Shown piece by piece: positions 23,931 through 34,596 of a DNA stretch of 64,000 nucleotides. The stretch covers positions 42,682,601 through 42,746,600 of the forward strand of contig OX155980.1 of NCBI GenBank assembly GCA_944548615.1. The letters run 5' to 3'. The translations under genes and the position numbers were made by a program. Below the pieces are notes generated by a model. That model saw only the letters and a list, made by a program, of their open reading frames with translations. It was not told the origin of the DNA and ran no database searches. How positions within the stretch are numbered: the first letter of the stretch is position 1; every line of letters begins with the position of its first letter. The stretch comes from Micropterix aruncella. Its lineage: Eukaryota; Arthropoda; Insecta; Lepidoptera; Micropterigidae.

Positions 23931-24244
23931 ACTGGCTGACGCCTTCTTTGGCTAATCCTTTGTTCTATTTTGTTTAGTTTTTTCTTAGTCTACTTGTTAT
24001 TCTTTTTTTTCTCCCCCTTTTATATATCTATTCATACATTTTTACTTGTGGAACCTTGTAATTGGCCTTATATACATATTAATTTGTAATAACCGTATAC
24101 CTAGCTGTAAGATTCCTAAAATTAATAAAATAACAAATAAATAAAATAAAAATAAAATATATTTTTTTTCTCTTATTCAGATCAGATTACTCCCACCAGC
24201 TGAACAAACAGACAACCTATGTAGATAACCCGCTGAACAGCGCT

Positions 24245-24890
24245 GGCGCATAGACACAGTTGGGCAGTGTCAACTACAACGGGTGAACCCGTCATCCCAG
24301 GCTGGTATAATGATATTTGATCTTTCTTTCAGCCGTGAGATGAGCGTAGAAAACTTAGACAATGACAATCCACAATCTAGCTCCGCCAAATAGCCCGCGA
24401 GAGACCAACCCTTACCGCCCGGCACAGGGTAGTTAACCAAGCGGGCAGTCTAAACACCCTTGCTTCAAGTTATGGCCAGGTTTATATGGCCTCCCGACTG
24501 GTTATAGGTTCTAGGTCGCTTGCGCGGTCCTCTACCTAATGTAAGCGGCCGTTCAATTCTAATCATAGCGGACTATGGTGTTGCCCATCTTTCTCTCAAG
24601 ATCGGGTGGCCAATTGGTCGTTTCCAGAGAGGCTGTCATTAGGTTAACAGCCGTCCCTGCTCTATATAAAACAAAGCCGTTCCCAGATTCCCCTCGTTAT
24701 CTGTCGGAATACACAGTCGATTGGATGAAGCCACACGGTGCGCAAACCGTCCAGGAGTGCCCGAATAACGATTCCGAGGAAAACTGACCTGCAGGCACAG
24801 AGTCCTACCCGGACTCGCACTTCTGCGTAGAGGCTACCGGATGGGTGCTGACCTGTGAGTTAGGCCGACCCTAACATTTGGGTCATAATA
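24245..24890 (-). repeat. Family R retroposon, near full-length, minus strand
   Basis: The minus strand opens GCAGTTGGGC, then GGTCGGCCTAACTCACAGGT, CCGACTGGTT-side words and GCGCAAGCGACC, and closes with GACGGGTTCACCCGTTG. Order and spacing agree with the copies at 1.01 and 41.58 kb. The 70-codon plus-strand frame at 24575 is incidental. Confidence 0.7.
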
Positions 24891-25144
24891 GCCCAACTGC
24901 ACTGGGCTATGGTAATGGGAGCTAACAGCTCCCATTAGTCCGCTGACCCTTAAAATATAGCATTCAGAGAAATACTAGGTCTGGCGATTTTGCCGTTTTC
25001 GTATATATGATTTATGTATCATCGATTGGTGTAATTTTTTAAGTTATTACTCCTCTTTTTCTCGTACTACCTTTATCAAATACATGCAGCTGCAATTTTT
25101 AAAAATGGGTTTTAGTGATATCCACAGTGGAATTCCCTAAAGGG

Positions 25145-25740
25145 GTCTGCTGCCCCTGCCCACAAAAAGGAGTATGTGATTAGGATTCATGTATGAATAT
25201 TTTCCGTTTCTTTATTCCACTATAACTTCTAAACGCTTTAACCGATTTAGAAGCGAGTCATATTATTATAATCTCTATACCATCCCGAGTGTCATAGGTA
25301 CCAAAAATCAAATTTTAAAATAAATACATATCGAAAATGTCCAAATGTCAATAAATTAAGATAAATATATCGTGCTTAGTATCAAATAAAAGTCTGATAG
25401 AGTACATTTCGGAAATATTTATGTAAAACATGAGACGGAAATATATATGTAATATATGTAAAACTATAGGGAAAACTACACAAACCACAAATATTTATTA
25501 AAAAACCTTTTTATTACTTGAGCACTGAGGGCAACCGACTAAATTGCGGCGGCGGCGCAGCGGCGCGCGATCGTTTAAGGATACCTGCCGCAGGGCGTAG
25601 GACGAACTTTATTCTCTTACAAAACGTTATTTTCAGCTAGGACAATTTTCTTTCTAATAATTCTAAATCCAACAAAATCAATTTTTGTAAGGGCAGTCGT
25701 GTTATTTTTTTAAATTATTGTTCTTGTTCACACAGTATGT
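25145..25740 (+). repeat. Dispersed repeat, second copy (relative of 8.04-9.02 kb)
   Basis: ATTCCACTATAACTTCTAAACG, CGATTTAGAAGCGAG, a GCGGCGCGCGATC block, GCCGCAGGGC and TTTTTGTAAGGGCAGTCGT follow the same order as in the 8-kb copy. No coding frame. Confidence 0.6.
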
Positions 25741-26650
25741 TCACACGAGAGAATGACTAACAAGCGACTTTAGTACGGGGCGCGAGTCGAGACATGTGCC
25801 CCACAAAAAAAATGTCTCATGTGTTTTACAAAATATCACATCTTTCTCAGCTTATATTATTATTCTCGTTATTATAAGGTATTTTAATAAAAATCCAAAT
25901 GTAAAATGAGCTTATAATGTTCTAATTTTTATGTTGCCGACATAAAAAATAGAGTTTCGTTATAGAAGGCTACCTCATTATATAGCTAAAGAACTAATAT
26001 ATTGTTAATCAATGCTTAGTCTGACTGACGGTGTATATTCGAATAATCATAGAAGATAATCGTGGCTTTGAATCTCGCCATTAGAGTTAGCAGAGCCGCC
26101 TTTTCCAGCTCGTAGGCGAGCAAACTCATTACGGACTAACACTCTATTAGTGTTCGCAGCAATTGAAAGAGATAAGTTCTCAAAGAACTGTCGCCAGCCA
26201 TTTAAACGTAATGGGAAATTCCCCTGCATAGTCACGTGGGACGGGACCTCGTATAGTGGTTTCAATTTCCGCAATAATCTCGTATACACTATGTCGTCGA
26301 TAATACAAGGAGCTTGGATAAGGTTACTTTCATGTGATTTAACTAAGTGCGATGTAAACTAAATGGACCAACCAACTAAACCAATGAAAAATACTCCTGT
26401 TCCCGATAGAAGTTCAAATGCCTTGAATCTTTGCAGCGGTACAAGAAACCGTGAAATAATTTCACAGCTTAGAGAGAATCAGCCATCTAATCCGTGATTG
26501 TAACATACTCTTTGTAGAAGACTAAACAATCTTTGTAGAAAACTATTGAAATAATAATCATAACTGTTGAAATTATATATTTAATTTAGTATATATTTCA
26601 TTTTATTTTATATATTTCACTCCTTACTTATATCGCGCTAAGGATTCTAA
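25741..26650. other. Non-coding DNA, nothing recognised
   Basis: Overlapping opposite-strand frames of 70-80 codons at 26047-26362 show no motif. AT-rich elsewhere. Confidence 0.4.
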
Positions 26651-26654
26651 AACG

Positions 26655-26856
26655 AACTACAGATAAAAAAAACAACCTTTATGGCATATTATGCATATAT
26701 TTACGCCTGTATGAAATTTGGAATTACGCTTTGGGGTAATTCGGTAAACGTAGAGGAAATATTCATCGTACAAAAATGATGCTTACGAATTATATGTGGA
26801 GTTCCGAGGACTAAAAGCTGCAAACCATTGTTTTAAAAGGAGTTTGTACTCAAATC
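26655..26856 (+). pseudogene. LINE-F, left half: RT C-terminal region split by insertion
   Basis: Plus-strand translation gives AYYAYIYACMKFGITLWGNS, then EEIFIVQK, a stop, LRIICGVPRT and KPLF. This is the characteristic thumb/C-terminal segment of CR1/jockey-type RTs (compare LRYGIPFWTQC and ILQKRAIRILI in the intact LINE of this window). It is cut at 26,856 by the tail of LINE-A and resumes near 32,650. Confidence 0.75.
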
Positions 26857-27183
26857 AAATCAAATCAAATCGCATTTATTGTCTTCAAAAAACTTTACAT
26901 AGTTGTTTAGACATTTTTTATAGCCGCTTAATGTTAAAATAACTTTAAAATGTATACTAAATATTTCATTAGAGACTCACCACATAATTGAGTTATATTA
27001 GATATTTATAACTACAGATAGTCATGAAATTATAATATTAAAATTAAATGGTCCTGTAAGTAAGAATTATAATTGATTATGGGAGACAATTAAAAATAAT
27101 AGTAATAATATAATAATTAATAAAATGGTACAAATGTCAAGTTAAATAAAAAAAAATCGAGATGGAAATTGTCAGTAATCTAA

Positions 27184-30100
27184 TTATAATTCGTTAATAT
27201 TATATAATTCTCTCGCAATAAGGTAGCCTTTTAATTTAGATTTAAATTGGGTGATATTTCCGTTTCTACATATACTTTTAATATTCTCAGGCAGTTTATT
27301 GTAACACGCCATTCCAACGTAATTTGGATCCCTTTTGAATAATTCCAGAGATGGACGGGGTAATGCTAAATTGTGCCTACATCTGGTGAAATGCGAGAGA
27401 ATTTCGTTTTGGGTCTTCATTTTTCCTATGTTTTCTAATATTAATTTTATGCATTCAAATATGTATAGTGATGGTAGCGTTAGAATACTGAGATTTTTGA
27501 AGTGACCACGACATGATTCATTATGTTTTAGGTTTATCAATATTCTTATGGCTCGTTTTTGGAGAGAGAAAATATGTTGCCTTAAAACTACTGTACACTG
27601 TGTCCAGAAGGGAATCCCGTAACGAAGAATTGACTCGAAATAGGCAAAGTATATTATTTTGGTGTGTTTAACACTGATTAGTTTCCTTATTTGCCTTAGT
27701 AAGAAACAGGCGCTGGATAGTCTGTCGCTTAATTCCTCTCCGTGAGCATTCCACCTTAAATTTTCATCTAAAACTAAACCCAGAAATTTATGGCTTTTAA
27801 TATTGGCTACTGTGTTTGCACCGATAATTAAATTTTGACTGTTAATAACCTTATTTTTTCTACAAGATAGGAAGATGGACACTGTCTTGGATGTGTTAAG
27901 AGACAGATTATTTTTCTCGAACCAGGTATTCAACAGAGCCAATTCATGGTTTAACGTTTTCACTACATTCTCTATTTTGGCATCTGCAAAGCTTATGCTG
28001 GTGTCATCTGCATACAAAGTTATATTTGAGTGAGCTACTATAGATGGGAGATCATTAATATATAGAATGAAAAGGGTCGGTCCCAGGATGCTTCCCTGAG
28101 GAACACCGCTCTTCGTTTCACACTCATCGGAAATGGTTCTCTTCAATACGCCACCTGTGCAGTCGTCTAATTGTACAACTTGTTTTCTTTTTGAGAGATA
28201 GCTGCTGAACCATTTTAAGCTATTTCCTCGGATTCCATATCTGTCGAGTTTAGTTAGCAGTGTTTGATGGTCTACCATATCGAATGCTTTTGATAAATCG
28301 CAAAATACGGTACTTGAATAAAGTTTTTTGTCCATGTCATTGTACATTTTTCTCAGAACGTTGTTCAGTGCATCGATTGTACCTTTATTTCTTCTGAAAC
28401 CGAACTGAGATTTTGTTAGGATATTTTTATTTTCTATGTATTTTAACAACCTTGAATTTACTATTTTTTCAAGCACTTTGGAAAAAACAGGTAGCAACGC
28501 TATTGGTCTGTAGTTGTTTATTTCAGTTTTTGGACCTTTTTTATGTATAGGAATAATTTTAGCAATTTTGAATTGATCTGGGAAAATTCCATCTCGGAGA
28601 GATATATTGAATATATAGGCTAATTTGTCAACTATAAACGGAAGTGTCAATTTTACCATGTCTATTGCGATATCGTCAATTCCTGAGGATTTTTTATTTT
28701 TCATGGAATTCGCTATTTTTGTTATTTCAACAACATCAGTTGGCTGCATGAAGAAAATATGTCTGCTGTAAGGTATATTGTGCCCACCTGTTAGATTGTT
28801 CTGTGAGGTGTTTGATTGTGATATTTGACCGATTTGGGAAAAGAAAGTGTTGAACATATTCGCTACTTCTGTTTGATCTTCGACCGTATGGCCCTTTCGG
28901 TTAAGAGTAATGTTAGAGTAGCACTTTTTTCCTTTGCCCATTTTATCATTTACAAGCTGCCATAATGCTTTTGAATTATTTTTCAAATTTAATATTTCAT
29001 TTCGGATTAGATTTCTTTTGGCATTCCTAACCACTCGCCTATATATTTTCTCGTATTTATTTATAAATTTCATAACAAAATCATCGCATTTAAACTTTCG
29101 TATAAAACGAAGGGACCTCAGATTCTTAGCCGAAGCTTTAATTCCCTTAGATATCCAGGATTTCTTTAGGTTAGGATTTTTTATTTTTCTTTCTTTCTCG
29201 GGAAAACTGCTGTCAAAATGAGACTTAAATTTTTCGAAGAAAAGAGTAAATATTAGATCAGCATTTTCGTTTCCGGAATTAAAAATATCGTCCCAGTAGT
29301 CACTGATAATTTTGCTGAGAAATATTTCTTTGTTTGCTTTAGAAAACAATCGGGACTTTTTATAATATACCTGATTTTTTGTGGTGTTATTAATTGAGAC
29401 AAAGATACCTTCATGATCTGAGAGGCCAGTAGAAGAGATTTTTGAAGAAAGTAGGTCAGTAGATAGGTTTGAGAATATGTTATCTATTAATGTGGCTGAG
29501 TGCCCTGTGATCCTTGTTGCGGTGTCTACATATGATTTTAAGCCATATATATTCAGAATACTGCACAAATTATATTTGGCTACTGAGTCAACTAGGAAGT
29601 CTATATTTATGTCCGTGCATATGACGATTTGTTTATTTTGAAATATTTCTAATAGCCGTGAGAATCTTTTGAAGAATATAGTAATATTTCCGATTGGCGA
29701 TCGATATAACGAAAAAATATGAATACGGCTTTGCGTCAATTTTACTCCGCAGCATTCAAAGTGTCGATCCAGGCAGAGATCAGCACACTGCAGTAATGGT
29801 TCACTACCAAGATTATTTTTGAGTTGTACCATAGTCCCCCCCATTTTAAAAATACTCCTGTGTTGGTACGCTCCAATATAAAAACCAGGTAAACTTAGTG
29901 AAATGTCTTCATTTTTCTTCCCCCAATGCTCAACCATACATATAATATTAATATTTTTATTAAGTTCTAAAAGTAGTTCCATGTCAATCAACTTATTTTT
30001 TAGACTATTTATATTCTGGTAGAAGGTTGAAAGATCTCCGGAGTTTAATAAAGTTTTCGCATTGTAAGAAGAGTCAGGCTTTTCAATTATAGTATCGCGT

Positions 30101-30234
30101 TGAACGAAAAAAATGCGACTTTTGCTGATTTGTCGGTTGGTAAGTAGAACGTCGTGTTTCGTAAATTGGAATATCTTCGTCGTAACCTGCGTTGATAGGA
30201 TTAATGTGATAGTTTGGTATTTTTGAATTATCAT
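27184..30234 (-). CDS. LINE-A ORF2: endonuclease-reverse transcriptase
   Basis: 1016 uninterrupted codons. The endonuclease (about 68-285) keeps YQNINSL, IICMVEHWG (catalytic E), ICTDINIDFL (D and N), LIDNIFSN and LSDHEGIF (S-D-H). RT (about 480-790) keeps IPIHKKG, NYRPIALLPVFSKVLEKI, FRRNKG, VFCDLSKAFDMVDH, SGVPQGSILGPTLF, LYADDTSISF (catalytic ADD) and HKFLGLVLD. The C-terminal thumb follows with ILRYGIPFWTQC and LQKRAIRI. It would nick chromosomal DNA and copy the element RNA onto it. The annotated Met lies about 68 codons upstream of the endonuclease and overlaps ORF1 by 152 bases in another frame, so the real start or coupling mechanism is uncertain. No disabling change was seen. Confidence 0.9.
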   Translation of the reverse strand: MIIQKYQTITLILSTQVTTKIFQFTKHDVLLTNRQISKSRIFFVQRDTIIEKPDSSYNAKTLLNSGDLSTFYQNINSLKNKLIDMELLLELNKNINIICMVEHWGKKNEDISLSLPGFYIGAYQHRSIFKMGGTMVQLKNNLGSEPLLQCADLCLDRHFECCGVKLTQSRIHIFSLYRSPIGNITIFFKRFSRLLEIFQNKQIVICTDINIDFLVDSVAKYNLCSILNIYGLKSYVDTATRITGHSATLIDNIFSNLSTDLLSSKISSTGLSDHEGIFVSINNTTKNQVYYKKSRLFSKANKEIFLSKIISDYWDDIFNSGNENADLIFTLFFEKFKSHFDSSFPEKERKIKNPNLKKSWISKGIKASAKNLRSLRFIRKFKCDDFVMKFINKYEKIYRRVVRNAKRNLIRNEILNLKNNSKALWQLVNDKMGKGKKCYSNITLNRKGHTVEDQTEVANMFNTFFSQIGQISQSNTSQNNLTGGHNIPYSRHIFFMQPTDVVEITKIANSMKNKKSSGIDDIAIDMVKLTLPFIVDKLAYIFNISLRDGIFPDQFKIAKIIPIHKKGPKTEINNYRPIALLPVFSKVLEKIVNSRLLKYIENKNILTKSQFGFRRNKGTIDALNNVLRKMYNDMDKKLYSSTVFCDLSKAFDMVDHQTLLTKLDRYGIRGNSLKWFSSYLSKRKQVVQLDDCTGGVLKRTISDECETKSGVPQGSILGPTLFILYINDLPSIVAHSNITLYADDTSISFADAKIENVVKTLNHELALLNTWFEKNNLSLNTSKTVSIFLSCRKNKVINSQNLIIGANTVANIKSHKFLGLVLDENLRWNAHGEELSDRLSSACFLLRQIRKLISVKHTKIIYFAYFESILRYGIPFWTQCTVVLRQHIFSLQKRAIRILINLKHNESCRGHFKNLSILTLPSLYIFECIKLILENIGKMKTQNEILSHFTRCRHNLALPRPSLELFKRDPNYVGMACYNKLPENIKSICRNGNITQFKSKLKGYLIARELYNINEL

Positions 30235-31491
30235 AAAAAACTGGTAGGTTTTTATTTTCAGTATAGCCTAGGTATTCCTTTCTGTATTCGGTGACCTGTA
30301 TGCTGTGTATAATATTTTGACAGATTGATTCAGTGCATGGTTTATTTTGAAAAGATCCCAGGTTTTTGATGAAGGTACAGTGTTGGAATAACTTGGAATA
30401 GCACTCAAAATTACGATTTATTTCCATTTCTCTTAGGTAATTACTATATAAAACCTCAGTAAGGTAGACGTTAGTTTTATGTGACGTTTTTAGTCTGTAA
30501 GACAGCTCAGTCAATAGTTTAAAAGGATTTTTGTCATTACTTCCTCCCAATATTACGAGATGATCTCTCGTCGTCATGTTTTGAGCGATTTTTTCAATGT
30601 CATTTGAGATGGTTTCGAAAGTGGCGTTTTCTTTTATATACCCAGTGACAGCATATGTTTTTTTTTACCTAACAAATTCCTTAGGCCGATTGTAATACCT
30701 TTGGCCTGCTGATCTCCTATGACAATGATTTTTCTTTCTTTGTTCGATGATTGTTTATTTGCTAGAGGTTCGGACACTTTGAAGATGTTTATTATTATGT
30801 TTTCCTCGGTTTTATCAGTCTTTATATCATGTGATAAGGATTTGTTAGTATTAATAGTAATTTCATTACTTTTAACTGTATATTTTGGTAAGGATGAGGT
30901 TGTAATACTGCTAATATCTGAGGATTGCTTATTCTCATTCGAGTTTTTCCCATTTAAAAGCGTTACAACCATATTTTTGTACTTTTGTGCTCTGTTGTCA
31001 GACTGGGTTAACTTCTTTTTCAATTGGCAGACCTCTTCGTTGAGTAGCGAAACCTCATTGTGGGCACTCTGCAACTCGAGTTCCATTAATGCTACTTTTT
31101 CGTAGATAGCAGTTTTGTCGAATGATTTGTCGTCGTAGAGTGTGAGGTTGGGAGCGCTAGAACGGCGTGTGAGATTGAACTTGCTCAAACTCGTAGTTGA
31201 CAGGATAGAATCAGAGTGGCAGTCGCTGAAACTGTCGGAATTTAAATCGGTATTATTCTGTATTGCCACCGCTGACACATTTTGTGTTGTTCGGCTGCTT
31301 TTTTCATTTTTTTTTGCCGTGCTTGTGGCTTTGGGTAGATCTTCCCGATCTTTATTTTTCTTATGTTTTTTCAAGTTATCAGGGTTTTGTTTTAGCACCA
31401 TCGGTTTACCGCTAGTATTTAATTTTGTTTTCGTTGTAGGCATACCTCTGGTAATTCGTTTGCTCCTCGTAAGTTTCGGAGATAGAGACAT
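30083..31491 (-). pseudogene. LINE-A ORF1: coiled coil plus esterase-like domain, one frameshift
   Basis: Two frames, 30634-31491 (285 codons) and 30083-30577 (164 codons), belong to one ORF1. The N-terminal ~120 residues are basic and Ser/Thr-rich. A heptad-rich coiled coil follows (about 135-175, KVALMELELQSAHNEVSLL...). An esterase-like domain then begins with RKIIVIGDQQAKG (block I) at the end of the first frame and continues in the second with HLVILGGSNDKNPF and TNVYLTEVLYSNYLREMEIN. The break is in a run of nine A on the coding strand (plus-strand T run about 30,658-30,666), so a single-base indel accounts for it. ORF1 proteins of this type bind the element RNA. The frameshift may be mutation, sequencing error or slippage. 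Confidence 0.8.
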
Positions 31492-31529
31492 TATTTCTCA
31501 ATATTGTCCTAAAGAAATAAGTGCAAAAA

Positions 31530-32540
31530 TCTAATTTTCAAAATTATATGAATATGGTCCGTTGATGAAATTAAATTATAATATAAAGTTTTATAGTCCT
31601 ATCATAGAATAGATGTGTGCATATAATCAGGAATGTCAGTTAATTAATTAAAAATTAATTTATAAGTATGAAAATAGTTCGTTAGTAAAATAAAATAAGA
31701 TGTAAAATAAAGTTTCGTGGTCCTTACATAGAGTTAAAAGAGTGTGTATAGTCGGGAATCTCCAATTAATTACAAATTAAAATAAAAAATAAAAAGTAAT
31801 AAAAAATAAAAAAAACAAATATTAAGATAAAATTAAATTATAAAATCATTTATCTTTACAGAGAGAAAAAAGGCGTATTTAGTCAGGAGTGTTCAATTGT
31901 GGCGAGCCTCTATAACCGTGAATATAAAGATATAAACAATTGATTAATTAATTATAAGATAAATAAATTACGTTTGTGTTTGATAATTTCAATAATAAAA
32001 TCTTAATTATGTATTCAATTATAATCGAGAGTTCGAGGTGTTGTAATCGAAGCTTGTAGAATTTAGAGCCGACGAATAGCTGCATAAATCGTATTGATTT
32101 CCTTGTTTTCCGACGGAATAGCGAAGTCGAAAAGTTGCGTTTACTCCCTTATGGTCCACAGATATGTGCTGATTGCGGGTAGCTCGATTCAATTTGGCGA
32201 CGATTAAAAATACATATTTTTATATTACGTGACGGTGACGGTCAGTACGAAAACAATAGCGATAGTCGCCGGTATTGCCGTTTAACTCTGATTTTTATCT
32301 GAAAGCAGCCGTCATAATATACGGAGTGAACCGGTCTCTTGATTGATGAACGAAGTGAGTTGTGAACGAGATTCAATTGAACGAATCACTATTTGAAATT
32401 TTGCAGAAGTGTAGTTTTTTACTTTCCTGAGTGTTTCGTGGTGATGTCGATTTAGTGATGTTTTGTAGTGGCTGCGGATACTCCGATGCTGTAGCTATAT
32501 TTTGAGGCGAATATTCGTGAGTAGATTGCCCTTTTCACTC
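31530..32540 (-). promoter_or_regulatory. LINE-A 5' UTR with imperfect tandem repeats
   Basis: Three imperfect repeats (about 31,575-31,665, 31,688-31,775, 31,838-31,905) share AAATAAAGTTT, a GTCCT-ACATAGA-like word, then GTGT-TAGTC-GGAAT and TCAATTAATT. Upstream, on the minus strand, is a less repetitive GC-richer leader to about 32,540. By analogy with other LINEs, repeated 5' UTR units may carry the internal promoter; that is inference. Confidence 0.5.
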
Positions 32541-32573
32541 GTTGAAATAATTAAAACAAAACGGATTGGTTAT

Positions 32574-32622
32574 CTGACTGACTTGACTGGCTTGTCAATG
32601 ACTGACTTGACTGGCTTGTCAA
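32574..32622. repeat. Two-copy 24-bp tandem repeat
   Basis: TGACTGACTTGACTGGCTTG plus TCAA occurs twice in direct succession at the outer edge of LINE-A's 5' side. Confidence 0.8.
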
Positions 32623-32635
32623 TCTATCGTTTATA

Positions 32636-32890
32636 TCCACTAACGTTTATAACATAATATACTAACGTTTATATCCATATATGTACATCTTGGAAACCTG
32701 CAAATTTGTAAGAAACCACGAGCAGTATTTCAAAATAAACAATGTAGAACACGGCTATAATACGAGAAATAAACATGAGCAAGCACCCTGGACAAATCTA
32801 ACTTTATTTTAAAAAAGTATGTTATACACTCAATAAAATATATAACTACCTGCAAATATTAAAGAGTTAAAGTATTTGAGAGTTAAAGGG
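32636..32890 (+). pseudogene. LINE-F, right half: C-terminal tail after LINE-A insertion
   Basis: Plus-strand translation gives MYILETCKFVRNHEQYF, then HGYNTRNK and LPANIKELK, the C-terminal tail pattern of CR1/jockey ORF2 (compare YNTRHK-type motifs in LINE-B). It continues the fragment at 26655-26856, so the two were one gene before LINE-A arrived. Several stops and a frameshift show it was already old. Confidence 0.7.
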
Positions 32891-33560
32891 AAAAGGGTTT
32901 AGAATAACTGCAGTATAGAAACCTCTCTCCAAAAAAAAGAAAAAATATAGACTAATAGACTGTAGAATTTTAATGCTAAATCTGGAAGAAAATTGTGTCG
33001 GTCGCTATAAATAAGCGAGATATAGGCATTCAAAGTTTAAATTTTATATGTAAACAAATAGGCCAAAATAGGCCAAAATAAAATTCACCACGCTACATAT
33101 ATTCACCACGCTGATTCCGAATCTTCCATAATTTTTATTCGATCTCAATAAATAAGCGAAATATAGGCGTTCAAATTTTTCATCCCAATGTCAAGAAAGT
33201 TGCGGCCATTTTGTTTATACATACCGTGTGGGACACTTTCGAGTATATCGTAATATCGATAACAATTAGCGATATTATAGAAATTATGATAATTTGCAGA
33301 GTTTTTAAAATAATCGAAATATTTTGATTAATCTAAAACCTCTGGATTGGCTGGCCATTGGAAAAATTGGAAAAATACATATTTTTGCGAAACTTAAAAA
33401 AGGGTACTATTTTCGATGTCTTTTCAATGACTTTGCATATGGATGACAGAAGATATCCTGAAATGTCTTTTGTTTCAGGTTACCTTTAGTCATCAATACA
33501 CCGTCATTTCGTAAAAACTTCGAAAATTGTCCAATTGTTTTAGATGATCGCTAACCCATG
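32891..33560. repeat. Unclassified element, copy 1 (relative of 33.86-34.60 kb)
   Basis: Shares ACTGCAGTATAGAAACCTCTC, AATAAGCGAGATATAGGCATTC, TATCGATAACAATT-GCGATATTA and ACTATTTTCGA-G with the palindromic copy to its right, in the same order. No coding frame. Confidence 0.6.
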
Positions 33561-33840
33561 GCACTAACACATGGTGTTAATTTGTTTTAAATTTAGTTTG
33601 TTTCAGGTTAACTTTTGTCATCATCACCAAAGTCGATTTGTAAAAACCTCGAAAAAAATCCTAATTATCGCTAACACATTGTCATGTTAACATTAATAGC
33701 GCCGCAGGCAAAAAAGAAATTTCGGGTTACTTTTGTCATTATCACCAAAGTCATTTAGTAAAAACCTTGAAAAAAAACGAAATATCGTTAACATATTGTC
33801 ATGTTAACATCAATAGCGCCGCAGGCAAAATTTTTTTTTT
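33473..33840. repeat. Three imperfect tandem copies of a unit of about 120 bp
   Basis: Each unit runs from TTTC(A/G)GGTTA-CTTTTGTCAT through ACCAAAGTC-TT-GTAAAAAC and CGAAAA to ATCGCTAACACA-TG-CATGTTAAC. The second and third copies are closest and also share AATAGCGCCGCAGGCAAA. Confidence 0.75.
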
Positions 33841-33857
33841 TCGAAATCTTTATAATT

Positions 33858-34596
33858 AAGATGTGTGTTCTTACTAATCGAATTATTGTAAAAAATGCAT
33901 GCCCACAATATTGTATTAGGAGAAATATTCATTTAACGTGTAAAAGCTTTTTTCGATAGACAATTTCATCAATTTTGTAGTAAACCCTTGGTATAACTGC
34001 AGTATAGGAACCTCTCCTGGATTTTTGATTTTTAAACGTCACCGGACTATATTCGCCACAATAATCTTTTGTCGCTCTCAATAAACAAGCGAGATATAGG
34101 CATTTAAAGTTTGCATACTAAAAGTCAAAAAACGGCCATATTGCATCGGTAGTAGTGTCGGAATATAGTCGATATATCGCGAGTTCTCTAATATCGATAA
34201 CAATTCGCGATATTACAAAAATGATGGCATGGTCGTGACAAAACATGTGCGATATTTAAAAAAATAGACTATTTTCGAGGTTTTTTTCAATGACTTTGCG
34301 TTTTGATAACAAAAGGTATCATGAAACATTAGAAAATTCCTAAATATTTAAATATCACCGCAAGTAAAATTTTTTTTTCGAATTTCGCGCGAAATTCGAA
34401 AAAAAAAATTTTTATCCAGGAGAAGGTTCAAAAATCCAGGAGAGGTTTCTATACTGCAGTTATACCAAGGGTTTACTACAAAATTGATGAAATTGTTTAT
34501 CGAAAAAAGCTTTTACACGGTAAATGAATATTTCTCCTAATACAATATTGTGGTCATGCATTTTTTTAAATAATTCGATATAAGAATACACATCTT
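33858..34596. mobile_element. Fold-back (MITE-like) element with arms of about 170 bp
   Basis: 33858-34028 is the reverse complement of about 34428-34596, near-identical over AAGATGTGTGTTCTT, AATATTGTATTAGGAGAAAT, AAAAGCTTTTTTCGATA, AATTTTGTAGTAAACCC and ACTGCAGTATAGGAACCTC. The 400-bp centre contains a perfect palindrome GAATTTCGCGCGAAATTC at 34379-34396. No transposase. Probably non-autonomous and moved by a transposase encoded elsewhere. Confidence 0.8.

Larger units (their letters stand above)
22445..24165 (+). mobile_element. LINE-E, internally deleted jockey-superfamily LINE
   Basis: Plus-strand relative of LINE-D. It has the end of the endonuclease and the C-terminal end of RT but lacks everything between (endonuclease end to just after the RT active site). 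The 3' end is an (AAATA)n tail at about 24122-24160. It is 5'-truncated just upstream of the endonuclease motif TETW. Confidence 0.85.
26857..32540 (-). mobile_element. LINE-A, near full-length CR1/L2-like non-LTR retrotransposon
   Basis: A leftward element of about 5.7 kb: 5' UTR (31.5-32.54 kb) with imperfect tandem repeats, ORF1, ORF2, an AT-rich 3' UTR and a (TTTGA)n tail read as four AAATC units on the plus strand at 26857-26878. Tandem short repeats in place of poly(A), ORF1 with a coiled coil and esterase-like domain, and ORF2 with endonuclease plus RT but no RNase H match the CR1/L2 group. It is the only autonomous-looking element in the window: ORF2 is open, ORF1 has a single frameshift. 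It is inserted into LINE-F. Confidence 0.85.
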
